Of a DNA stretch of 13,087 nt, positions 1 to 6,151 are shown piece after piece. Position 1 is the first letter of the stretch; every line of letters starts with the position of its first letter. Made by a program: the position numbers and the translations under genes. The stretch is from SCTD01 sp046593875 (GTDB lineage: Bacteria; Actinomycetota; Actinomycetes; Mycobacteriales; SCTD01). The notes beneath the pieces were generated by a model. That model worked only from the letters and a program-made list of their open reading frames with translations. It ran no database searches and was not told the DNA's origin. The stretch covers positions 1 through 13,087 of the forward strand of contig JBKJQQ010000064.1 of NCBI GenBank assembly GCA_046593875.1, written 5' to 3'.

Positions 1-139
1 CCATGCGCTGGCCGTCGGTGAGGGCGTCAACCCCTTCGGCGACGAGGCACTCGCGCTGCTCGACGACTGGTCCCGCAAGGGGCCGTGCGTCGACCCTGAC
101 GACCCCGATGCCCACCCCTACAAGAAGGTGAGGCGGTGA
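1..139 (+). CDS. DUF501 family protein, 3' end only (5' cut by window)
   Basis: Reading from base 2, the last 45 codons are open and end in TGA at 137-139. The residues include HALAVGEGVNPFGDEALALL and then W, GPCV and a D/P-rich tail ending KKVRR. This matches what I know of the C-terminus of the actinobacterial DUF501 family, which is uncharacterised and encoded between the ftsB-like divisome gene and ppx, downstream of enolase. The stop overlaps the GTG of the next gene (GTGA at 136-139), so the two are very likely co-transcribed and translationally coupled. The AAGGTGAGG stretch at 125-133 lies inside this gene and can serve as ribosome binding site for the next. No function can be given; a DUF501 call from a C-terminal fragment is good but not certain. 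Confidence 0.8.
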   Translation, partial: HALAVGEGVNPFGDEALALLDDWSRKGPCVDPDDPDAHPYKKVRR

Positions 140-1044
140 CGCGGGTCGCGGCTGTTGACTGCGGCACCAACTCGATCCGCTTGCTCGTCGCCGACGTAGC
201 GCAAGGGCACCTCACGGACGTGGAACGCGTGATGCGCATCGTCCGCCTCGGTGAAGGCGTAGACCGCACCGGAGTGCTGTCCCCTCAGGCATTGGAGCGC
301 ACGGCTGTCGCTCTCGAGGAATACGCCGCGACGTGCGCCCGCCTCGAAGTCACTAGCACTCGCCTGGTTGCCACGTCCGCCACCCGCGATGCCCGCAACA
401 GCGCCGAGTTCGTCGACCTGGTCGAGCGCACGCTTCACGTCACTCCCGACATCGTCAGCGGGGACGAGGAGGCGGCGCTGTCGTTCGCCGGAGCCACCGC
501 CGGTCTGACCGAGCCCGCTCCCTATCTGGTCCTCGACATCGGTGGCGGATCGACCGAGCTGGTCCTGGGCAACCAGGAACCGGAGGCCGCCTTCTCGATG
601 GACATCGGCTGCGTCCGGCTGACCGAGCGGCAGCTCACCGACGACCCCCCGTCAGGTCAGCAGGTGGACGCAGCCGTCGAGGGCATCACGGCAGCCCTGC
701 AGCAGGCGCTGGCCGTCGTCCCCGCGGACCAAGCAGCCACGGCCATCGGCTTGGCCGGCTCTGTCACCACGGTCGCCGCTATCGCCCTCGGCCTGGCCAG
801 CTATGACCCAGACCGGCTCCACCACAGCCGGCTGTCCCGCTCCGATGCGCAGCGGGTGTCCGAGCAGCTGCTGACCATGACGCGGGCCCAGCGAGCTGCG
901 CTGCCGGTGATGCACCCTGGCCGGGTCGACGTCATCGGCGCCGGAGCGCTCATCCTTGCCACCGTGATGGGGCAGCTGGGCCTGGCCGAGCTGCTGGTCA
1001 GCGAGACCGACATCCTCGACGGCATCGCGCTGTCGATCCGGTGA
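136..1044 (+). CDS. ppx: Exopolyphosphatase / GppA-type phosphatase (ppx2-like)
   Basis: This 302-residue protein of the ASKHA (Ppx/GppA) family probably hydrolyses inorganic polyphosphate or pppGpp in the cytoplasm. Visible family motifs are the first phosphate loop VDCGTNSIRLLVAD (residues 7-20), VATSATRDARN (78-88), the catalytic-Glu segment SGDEEAALSFAGA (108-120), the second phosphate loop LDIGGGSTELVLG (133-145), GLAGSVTTVAAI (205-216) and HPGRVDVIGAGAL (260-272). The length equals the two N-terminal domains only. It lacks the HD-like C-terminal domain of E. coli Ppx, as is usual for the short actinobacterial Ppx1/Ppx2 proteins, so polyphosphate versus pppGpp preference cannot be read from sequence. 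The GTG start at 136 overlaps the DUF501 stop, and its stop (1042-1044) overlaps the next GTG at 1041, making a three-gene coupled unit. Confidence 0.92.
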   Translation: MTRVAAVDCGTNSIRLLVADVAQGHLTDVERVMRIVRLGEGVDRTGVLSPQALERTAVALEEYAATCARLEVTSTRLVATSATRDARNSAEFVDLVERTLHVTPDIVSGDEEAALSFAGATAGLTEPAPYLVLDIGGGSTELVLGNQEPEAAFSMDIGCVRLTERQLTDDPPSGQQVDAAVEGITAALQQALAVVPADQAATAIGLAGSVTTVAAIALGLASYDPDRLHHSRLSRSDAQRVSEQLLTMTRAQRAALPVMHPGRVDVIGAGALILATVMGQLGLAELLVSETDILDGIALSIR

Positions 1045-1823
1045 TACCGCCAGGCACAGGGCACCCGACAGATAAGGCAAGCCCCACGACTCCGGTCGCC
1101 CACGACGCGGCCGACGTGGAGCAGCTGGCAGCCAGCGCCCCGTCGCTCGAGGACCTCGACGCTCGCTCGAGCGTCTGCCGTGCCTGCCCTCGACTGGTCG
1201 CCTGGCGGGAGACAGTCGCGACAACCAAGCGGGCCTCGTTCGCGAGCCAGACCTACTGGGGCCGGCCGATCACCGGCTGGGGCGTCCAGCAGCCGCGGAT
1301 CGTGATCATGGGGCTCGCGCCGGCGGCGCACGGTGGCAACCGCACCGGCCGCATCTTCACCGGTGACCGCAGCGGCGACTGGCTGTTCGCGGCGCTGCAC
1401 CGGGTCGGGCTGGCCACGCAGCCGACGAGCACGGACGCGTACGACGGGCAGTCTCTCGTCGACGTCCGCATCACGCTCCCGGTCCGGTGCGCGCCACCGG
1501 CGAACAAGCCGACACCCGTGGAGCGGGACGCGTGCGCTCCGTGGCTGCAGGCGGAGTGGCGCCTGCTGCAGCCGTCCGTACGGGCGGTCGTGGTGCTCGG
1601 CGGCTACGGGTGGGCGGCGCTGTGGCCGGTCCTGCGCGGAGCGGGGGAGGACGTGCCGTCACCCGTCCCGAGGTTCGGGCACGGTGCGGAGGTGGCGCTG
1701 CCGGGCGGGCCGACCGTCCTGGGCTGCTTCCACGTGAGCCAGCAGAACACCTTCACCGGACGGCTGACCGAGCCCATGCTGGACGCCGTCCTGCTCCGCG
1801 CCCGGGAGCTCGCCGACCGCTAG
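1041..1823 (+). CDS. udgB: Uracil-DNA glycosylase, family 5 (UdgB-like, Fe-S)
   Basis: The 260-residue product removes uracil and related deaminated bases from DNA as the first step of base excision repair. Motif A is GLAPAAHGGNRTGRIFTGD (residues 91-109), which lacks the Asp/Asn that activates water in family 1 and is typical of family 5; motif B is HVSQQNT (231-237). Four cysteines, C46 and C49 (CRAC) plus C150 and C165, are spaced as the ligands of the 4Fe-4S cluster of family 4/5 enzymes. The first 35 residues are polar and look disordered. The GTG start at 1041 gives a GTGA overlap with the ppx stop; a shorter start cannot be excluded because family similarity begins only near residue 36. 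A high-GC genome is exposed to cytosine deamination, and a UdgB is standard in actinomycetes. Coupling to ppx is probably expression convenience rather than shared function. Confidence 0.93.
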   Translation: MIPPGTGHPTDKASPTTPVAHDAADVEQLAASAPSLEDLDARSSVCRACPRLVAWRETVATTKRASFASQTYWGRPITGWGVQQPRIVIMGLAPAAHGGNRTGRIFTGDRSGDWLFAALHRVGLATQPTSTDAYDGQSLVDVRITLPVRCAPPANKPTPVERDACAPWLQAEWRLLQPSVRAVVVLGGYGWAALWPVLRGAGEDVPSPVPRFGHGAEVALPGGPTVLGCFHVSQQNTFTGRLTEPMLDAVLLRARELADR

Positions 1824-1834
1824 CGACCGGGCCG

Positions 1835-1851
1835 CGCCGAGCATGTCGGCG
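1835..1851 (+). terminator. Weak hairpin after the glycosylase gene
   Basis: CGCCGA (1835-1840) and TCGGCG (1846-1851) form a 6-bp stem around the loop GCATG, starting 11 bases after the UdgB stop. There is no T-run. It is a possible transcription end or mRNA-stabilising structure for the ppx-udgB unit, but a stem of this size is common by chance in this composition. Confidence 0.25.
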
Positions 1852-2054
1852 GTCCGCAGGGCGGTCTGAAGGGGCTGAACGGGTGAATCTCCTCGATCTG
1901 GAAGGGGACTTGCCGCTTTGATCCCTTTCGTCCTCTAGCCAACGCAGGTGGCGTAGCCATATCGTCCGTCGCAGTACGCCGGATGGAGCAGCCGGCCGTG
2001 GTGAGCGGGGGAGGGTGACATGCGCGGCAACGGCTGGAGGTAGCTCGGAGTGCA

Positions 2055-2074
2055 CCCGATCCCCAGGGGTCGGG
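2055..2074 (-). terminator. Possible terminator hairpin after the GGDEF-EAL gene
   Basis: CCCGATCC pairs with GGGTCGGG (8 bp including one G-T pair, four-base loop), centred about 65 bases past the minus-strand stop at 2129. No T-run follows in either direction. It could end either of the converging transcripts. Confidence 0.35.
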
Positions 2075-2128
2075 ACTGGAAGCGTCGATGACGCCGCCGG
2101 TCCTGGCCCCTGGAGCCATCGTCATCCG

Positions 2129-4567
2129 CTAGACGCGCGCCCCGACCGCCCGGGCACGCAGCCACGCGGCGACCGCGAGCGCCGGCATCGGCCGTGCGTG
2201 CAGGTAGCCCTGCACCTCGTCCACGCCGAGTGCCCGCAGGATCTCCTGCTGGTCCTCCTGCTCGACGCCCTCGGCGACGACCCGCATGCCGAGCGTGTGG
2301 GCGATGTCGACGACGGCGCGCACGACCGCCCGGTCGGCCGGGTCGGTGGACAGGCCCGCGACGAAGCCTTTGTCGATCTTGACCTCATGGACCGGCAGGC
2401 CCTTGAGGTAGGTCAGCGACGAGTACCCGGTCCCGAAGTCGTCGACCGACAGCCGCACGCCGAGGGCACGGAGCTCGCCCATCCGCACGGCGGCCAGCTG
2501 GGGGTCGGAGACGACGACGCCCTCGGTCAGCTCCAGGGTCAGCAGGTCGGCCGGGACGCCGGTGGATCGCAGGATGGACGCGACCTCGGTGACGAACGAC
2601 GGGTCGAGCATGGTGTCGGCGCTGACGTTGACCGCGACGCCCACGCGGCCACCCCGCCGCTGCCACCCGCCGCAAGCGGTGAGGCTCTGCCTCAGCATCG
2701 CGGCCGTCAACGGGCCCATCAGGCCCGAGGCCTCGGCCAGCGGGATGAACTCGTCCGGGCTGATGGCGCCGAGCGCCGGGTGGGTCCAGCGGGCCAGAGC
2801 CTCGACACCGCTCGGCCTGCCGCTGCCGGTCTCGACCTTGGGCTGGAACGCGACACCGATCGCGCCGCCCGCGACGGCCTCGCGCAGGGCCATGACGAGG
2901 GCCAGCCGGCGCTGGCCCTGCACCTCGTACGCCGGCTCCCACAGCACCGGCCCACCGTGCGCGTGCCGGGCGCCGTACATCGCGGTCTCGGCGCGGCGGA
3001 TGAGGGTGGCGGCGTCACCGCCGTGCTCCGGTGCGCGGACGACGCCGACCGACAGCCGCACGTGCGTGCTGACGGGGCCCAGCTGCGCGGCGCCCTCGAC
3101 CTGGGAGCGCAGTGCGAGGCCGAACATCTCCGCGTCGTCACCGGCTGCGGCGGTGGGGACCGCGACGGTGAAGCGGCCGCCGCCGATGCGCGCCACGAGA
3201 GCGTCAGGGCTCGACAGCGCCAGCCGGCGGGTCACCTCGAGCAGCAGGTCGTCGCCGACCTGGTGGCCGAGGGTGTCGTTCACCTCGCGGAAGGAGTCGA
3301 CGGCGACTGCGGCCAGCAGGACGCCGCGGCCGCTCTGCGCCAGCAGCGCTTCGAGCCGGCGCGTGACCTCGCGCAGGTTGGGCAGCCCGGTGAGCGTGTC
3401 AGTGGTGGCGGCCCGCTCCAGCTCGGCGTGGAGCCGGCCGCGATCGAGCGCGACCGCGACCTCCGCGCCGACGGCCTCGAGCATCCGCAGGTCCCCCATC
3501 TCGAAGCCGCGGACGTTCCCCAACCGGTCGCTGGCGGTGAGGATGCCCACGAGCCCGGCCGGACCGAGCAGCGGAGTGGCCATGGTGTCCTCGCCGCTCT
3601 GGCGGCTGTGCAGCACGCCGGCGCGCGTGCTGGCCACCTGGCGGCTCAGCTCGGGCACCCCGCTGTCCACCCGCTCCGGCTCCCGGCCGTCGAAGACGCT
3701 CAGCCGGTTCCAGCCCTCACCGTGCGGGAGGGCCAGGTCCAGGCGCTCCGCGTGCAGCATCAGGCGCATCCGCTCCAGGACGACGGGGGCACGCACGTCC
3801 TCCAGGGTGAGTGGCCCGAGGTCCTTCACGAACTCGTACAGCTGCTCGGTCGTGGACTGCCGGGCCAGCACGCGCCGATGGGCGCGGTAGGCGACGCCGA
3901 GCCAGCCGGCGAGCGCCAGCACGACCACGGCGGTCAGCGGCTCGACGCGGATGGCGCTGGCGGCGACGACGGCCACCCCGGTGAAGATCAGCGACACGGG
4001 AGTCGTGATGAGCAGGGTGACCAGCATGCGGCGGTTGCTGACCGGTAGGTGCAGCGTGCGCCAGATCGCGCCGAGGGCGACGGCGCCGAGCACATCGCCG
4101 AACAGCAGGCCGGCGTACAGCGCCACCCACATCGCCGGACCGACCTCGCCCTCGCGGACCAGTCCGACCGCGAAGGCTGCGGCGCCCAGCTCGACGGTCG
4201 CTGCCGCGAGGTTGTACAGCGCCTTCTGAGGGGTCGTGCGCCTGATCAGCGTGTCGAGCAGGACGGCCGCGAGGCGCACGACGAGGTGGATGCCGGGGGC
4301 GAGGACCTGCACGCCGAGCGCGAGCGGGAGCTGCACCAGCGTCACGGTGTTGGTCTCGCGGCGGAACTCGAAGTCCAGCGTGTACCGGTGCCCGAACAGA
4401 TACGTGGGCAGCAGGATCGCCGCGACGACGGCAGCCGGCAGCCGGTCCTGCGGGACGGGGGAGCCGGCGGCGAGGACCAGCGCCAGGCCGAGCAGCAGCA
4501 CGGCCGCCGAGATGCCGGCGGCGGCCAGGCGGCGACCCCAGGTCGGTCCGTGGTGGAGGGCGCTCAT
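2129..4567 (-). CDS. Membrane GGDEF-EAL protein, probable c-di-GMP phosphodiesterase
   Basis: The protein has 812 residues. Residues 1-230 contain about six or seven hydrophobic segments (near 18-34, 42-58, 80-107, 116-136, 143-166, 182-203, 209-226), a membrane sensor region I cannot name. Residues about 240-380 look like a GAF domain. The GGDEF domain (about 384-540) keeps DTLTGLPNL and EVNDTLGH, but its signature is GGGRF (462-466): the catalytic acidic pair is lost, and no RxxD inhibitory site is seen. The EAL domain (548-805) keeps E589-A-L, N647, E679, D709-D710 in DDFGTGYSS, K730, E766 and Q786, the residues known to bind metal and c-di-GMP. I infer c-di-GMP hydrolysis, with the GGDEF domain possibly acting as a GTP sensor as in some dual-domain proteins. 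The ATG at 4567 overlaps the MFS stop (ATGA), which fixes the start and implies an operon. Confidence 0.93.
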   Translation of the reverse strand: MSALHHGPTWGRRLAAAGISAAVLLLGLALVLAAGSPVPQDRLPAAVVAAILLPTYLFGHRYTLDFEFRRETNTVTLVQLPLALGVQVLAPGIHLVVRLAAVLLDTLIRRTTPQKALYNLAAATVELGAAAFAVGLVREGEVGPAMWVALYAGLLFGDVLGAVALGAIWRTLHLPVSNRRMLVTLLITTPVSLIFTGVAVVAASAIRVEPLTAVVVLALAGWLGVAYRAHRRVLARQSTTEQLYEFVKDLGPLTLEDVRAPVVLERMRLMLHAERLDLALPHGEGWNRLSVFDGREPERVDSGVPELSRQVASTRAGVLHSRQSGEDTMATPLLGPAGLVGILTASDRLGNVRGFEMGDLRMLEAVGAEVAVALDRGRLHAELERAATTDTLTGLPNLREVTRRLEALLAQSGRGVLLAAVAVDSFREVNDTLGHQVGDDLLLEVTRRLALSSPDALVARIGGGRFTVAVPTAAAGDDAEMFGLALRSQVEGAAQLGPVSTHVRLSVGVVRAPEHGGDAATLIRRAETAMYGARHAHGGPVLWEPAYEVQGQRRLALVMALREAVAGGAIGVAFQPKVETGSGRPSGVEALARWTHPALGAISPDEFIPLAEASGLMGPLTAAMLRQSLTACGGWQRRGGRVGVAVNVSADTMLDPSFVTEVASILRSTGVPADLLTLELTEGVVVSDPQLAAVRMGELRALGVRLSVDDFGTGYSSLTYLKGLPVHEVKIDKGFVAGLSTDPADRAVVRAVVDIAHTLGMRVVAEGVEQEDQQEILRALGVDEVQGYLHARPMPALAVAAWLRARAVGARV

Positions 4568-5793
4568 CCCGCAGGCTCTCGACGCAAGATCGCTGAGCCT
4601 TGAGCAGATCCGGACAAGAGGGGCACGACGAGCAGCGCGAGCAGCGCCAGGACCGCGATCGGGACTCTCGGCTCGGTGATCTCGGCCAGCGCACCGGCGG
4701 CGAGCAGGACGACGCCCTGGAGCACCATCAGCAGCGTCGCCGCGACGCCGAAGGCCCGCCCGCGCAGGTGCGCCGGCACCTCCTGCACGAAGGCCGCGTT
4801 GGCCACCAGCTGCAGCGCGTTGCCCACCCCGGCGACGACCCAGAGCGCGACGATCAGCGGGATGCTGTCGACGAGCGGCGTGACCATCAGCGGCAGGCAG
4901 CTGAGGGCGACCATCCCCGGGAACAGCGCCTCGCGCCGGGCGGTCGGGAGGCGCAGCAGCGCGAAGGAGCCGAGCAGGAACCCCACCGGGACGCTCGCGG
5001 TGAGGATCCCGGCGGCGAGCGGCCCGCCGCCCTGCTGCTCGGCGATCGCGACGGCGAGGCCCTCGGCGGCGATGACCGAGGCCGCGGTGAGCAGGCCCCA
5101 CGACAGCAGCATGCGCAGCCGCGGGCTGCCCCAGACCAGTCGCGCGCCGGCCACGGCCTCCTGGCGCCTCGACTGGGGCGGACCGGGCACGTGCTCCACG
5201 AGGTGCTCGCGGACCAGGACGCCGAGCAGCACGGCGGACGCCGCGAAGGTGCCGGCGTCGACGAGCAGGGCGCCGCCGACGCCGACCAGCCCGACCAGCG
5301 CGCCCCCGAGGACGAAGCCCGCCACCTGCGCGGCCTGCGCGACCGCGTTGCACAGCGCGTTGCCGACGACGTACTGCTCGCCGTGCAGCACGTCGGCGAG
5401 CAGCGCGCTGCTCGCGGCTTCCGCGGGCGGGGCCAGCAGCCCGACCAGCAGCAGGACCACGAAGACGACCCAGAGCGGCACCCCGGGCACGGCCAGCGCG
5501 GCGACGAGGACCATGCGCGCGAGGTCGGACACGATCATGAGGCGGCGGCGCGGGTAGCGGTCGGACAGCCCCGACAGCAGCGGCCCGCCGACGAGCCAGG
5601 ACAGGTACGAGCAGGCGTACGTCGCGCTGGCCGCGAAGGCCGATCCCGAGCGCTCCAGGACGAGCAGGGCGACGGCGATGCGCGCGATCTGGTCGCCGAT
5701 GCCGCTCAGCCCGTTGGAGGCGAGCAGCGCGCGGAACTCGCCGACGGCGAGCACGTCGCGGTAGCGCACGCGCGGCACCGTCGAGGGGGTCAC
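4564..5793 (-). CDS. MFS transporter, DHA3/MFS_3-like exporter
   Basis: A 409-residue integral membrane protein with about 12 hydrophobic helices. MFS motif A appears as GLSDRYPRRR (residues 75-84) in the loop between helices 2 and 3; the related cytoplasmic segment PAHLRGRAFGV lies in the second half. General resemblance is to the MFS_3/DHA3 group, many of which export drugs or siderophores by proton antiport; the substrate cannot be predicted. The frame stays open upstream to an ATG at 5955, but those extra 54 residues are P- and H-rich, encode the inverted-repeat element, and would precede a normal MFS N-terminus. I therefore choose the GTG at 5793, which has an AnnnT-type -10 box six bases upstream. 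Its stop overlaps the ATG of the c-di-GMP gene by four bases, so exporter and signalling protein are made together. Confidence 0.9.
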   Translation of the reverse strand: MTPSTVPRVRYRDVLAVGEFRALLASNGLSGIGDQIARIAVALLVLERSGSAFAASATYACSYLSWLVGGPLLSGLSDRYPRRRLMIVSDLARMVLVAALAVPGVPLWVVFVVLLLVGLLAPPAEAASSALLADVLHGEQYVVGNALCNAVAQAAQVAGFVLGGALVGLVGVGGALLVDAGTFAASAVLLGVLVREHLVEHVPGPPQSRRQEAVAGARLVWGSPRLRMLLSWGLLTAASVIAAEGLAVAIAEQQGGGPLAAGILTASVPVGFLLGSFALLRLPTARREALFPGMVALSCLPLMVTPLVDSIPLIVALWVVAGVGNALQLVANAAFVQEVPAHLRGRAFGVAATLLMVLQGVVLLAAGALAEITEPRVPIAVLALLALLVVPLLSGSAQGSAILRREPAG

Positions 5794-5799
5794 GCGCGC

Positions 5800-5805
5800 A
5801 GTGTG
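5800..5805 (-). promoter_or_regulatory. Putative -10 box, leaderless MFS transcript
   Basis: On the minus strand CACACT stands exactly six bases (GCGCGC) before the GTG at 5793. It keeps the A and final T of the actinobacterial TANNNT -10 consensus, and the spacing is that of a leaderless gene. No Shine-Dalgarno sequence is visible before the GTG. Confidence 0.4.
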
Positions 5806-5854
5806 ACGGAAGTGGCCCCTGGGGACCAGTAGCACGGCCTGCAGGCCGCGCTCC

Positions 5855-5939
5855 AGGTGCGGTCTCCCATGATCAACGCGGGCTTCGAGCACCTCGGGCG
5901 GCGGCGGGAGGTGCGGTTTCCCGGCGTTGATCATGGGAG
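5855..5939. repeat. Compound intergenic repeat with a perfect 16-bp inverted repeat
   Basis: CTCCCATGATCAACGC (5864-5879) and GCGTTGATCATGGGAG (5924-5939) are perfect inverted copies, 44 bases apart. In addition AGGTGCGGTCTCCC (5855-5868) and AGGTGCGGTTTCCC (5909-5922) are direct copies with one mismatch. Together they look like two head-to-head copies of one REP-like unit, each with a TGATCA core. The element sits between the MFS promoter and the tRNA promoter. It could be a REP/BIME-type repeat, a non-autonomous mobile element, or a paired protein-binding site. Copy number in the genome is not known to me. Confidence 0.75.
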
Positions 5940-5966
5940 GGGCTGGAGCGGTCATGGGGCCAGGCC

Positions 5967-5972
5967 TACCGT
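5967..5972 (+). promoter_or_regulatory. Putative -10 box of the tRNA gene
   Basis: TACCGT matches TANNNT and ends 11 bases before the first base of the tRNA. The matching -35 region would fall at about 5944-5949, right after the inverted-repeat element; no clear -35 is seen. Confidence 0.4.
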
Positions 5973-5983
5973 GGTCGACCGCG

Positions 5984-6057
5984 GCCCCCGTGGTCCAACG
6001 GCAGAGACAGGAGCCTTAAAAGCTCCACCGGTGTGGGTTCGACTCCCACCGGGGGCA
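5984..6057 (+). tRNA. tRNA-Leu (anticodon UAA), short variable loop
   Basis: A 74-base cloverleaf. The acceptor stem is GCCCCCG (5984-5990) with CGGGGGC (6050-6056) and discriminator A6057. The D-arm is 5993-6008, with GG at 6000-6001. The anticodon stem is GGAGC/GCTCC (6010-6014/6022-6026) with loop CTTAAAA, giving anticodon TAA at 6017-6019, after T33 and before A37. The T-arm is GTGGG-TTCGACT-CCCAC (6033-6049). CCA is not encoded. UAA reads the codon UUA, which is very rare in high-GC genomes; by eye I find no TTA codon in any gene called here. Bacterial tRNA-Leu normally carries a long variable arm (about 85 bases in total), but here only ACCGGT (6027-6032) is present. The gene itself is secure. 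Its leucine identity rests on the anticodon and A73. Confidence 0.9.
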
Positions 6058-6133
6058 CTGCGTCGCAACGGCGGGCACAAGGGCGCCCACCCGTACGTTG
6101 TACTGAGCGCACGGCCCCGCCCGTGGGTCGCGC

Positions 6134-6140
6134 AGAGGAG
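6134..6140 (+). promoter_or_regulatory. Ribosome binding site of the Bax inhibitor-1 gene
   Basis: AGAGGAG lies 11 bases before the ATG at 6152 and 20 bases before the alternative in-frame ATG at 6161. The spacing favours 6152, although it is a little long. Confidence 0.55.
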
Positions 6141-6151
6141 ATCACCCCGAC

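Larger units (their letters stand above)
1824..2128. other. Non-coding stretch between convergent genes, unidentified
   Basis: These 305 bases separate two converging genes. Both 60-base lines covering 1861-1980 contain 24 A/T, about 60% G+C, clearly below the flanking genes. Reading frames across it have no convincing start, ribosome site or family motif. Small hairpins occur at 1835-1851 (6 bp) and 2055-2074 (8 bp); AAGGG at 1902-1906 can pair with CCCTT around 1923-1927. One minus frame (about 1935 down to 1855) reads RKGSKRQVPFQIEEIHPF, which looks protein-like but has no start of its own and could be a relic or chance. It could be a 3' UTR, a small RNA, or the remains of a foreign insertion. 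I do not recognise it. Confidence 0.5.

Noticed and set aside
640..655. 6C-type RNA hint from the C-run GACCCCCCGTC
   Set aside because: It is inside the ppx reading frame and lacks the paired second C-rich hairpin of that RNA class.
1820..2125. Minus-strand ORF across the 305-base spacer
   Set aside because: It overlaps the 3' end of the glycosylase gene, has no ribosome site and an unlikely composition; it is kept only as an unexplained protein-like run in the findings.
2015..4048. Long plus-strand open frame opposite the GGDEF-EAL gene
   Set aside because: It is an antisense shadow produced by high G+C: no family motif, skewed Gln/Arg/His/Asp composition, and a well-recognised gene on the other strand.
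4568..5353. Minus-strand extension of the GGDEF-EAL frame by 262 residues
   Set aside because: It is Arg/Ala/Gly-rich, lies opposite no motif, and overlaps the true MFS frame completely. The ATG at 4567, overlapping the MFS stop, is the natural start.
5794..5863. c-di-GMP riboswitch upstream of the exporter operon
   Set aside because: The stretch is short and lacks the conserved GEMM core; the promoter suggests a leaderless mRNA with no room for a riboswitch.
5794..5955. Longer MFS start at the ATG at 5955
   Set aside because: The extra 54 residues translate the inverted-repeat element (two G-K/R-P-H-L copies) and lie before a normal MFS N-terminus. The GTG at 5793 has a -10-like box at leaderless spacing.
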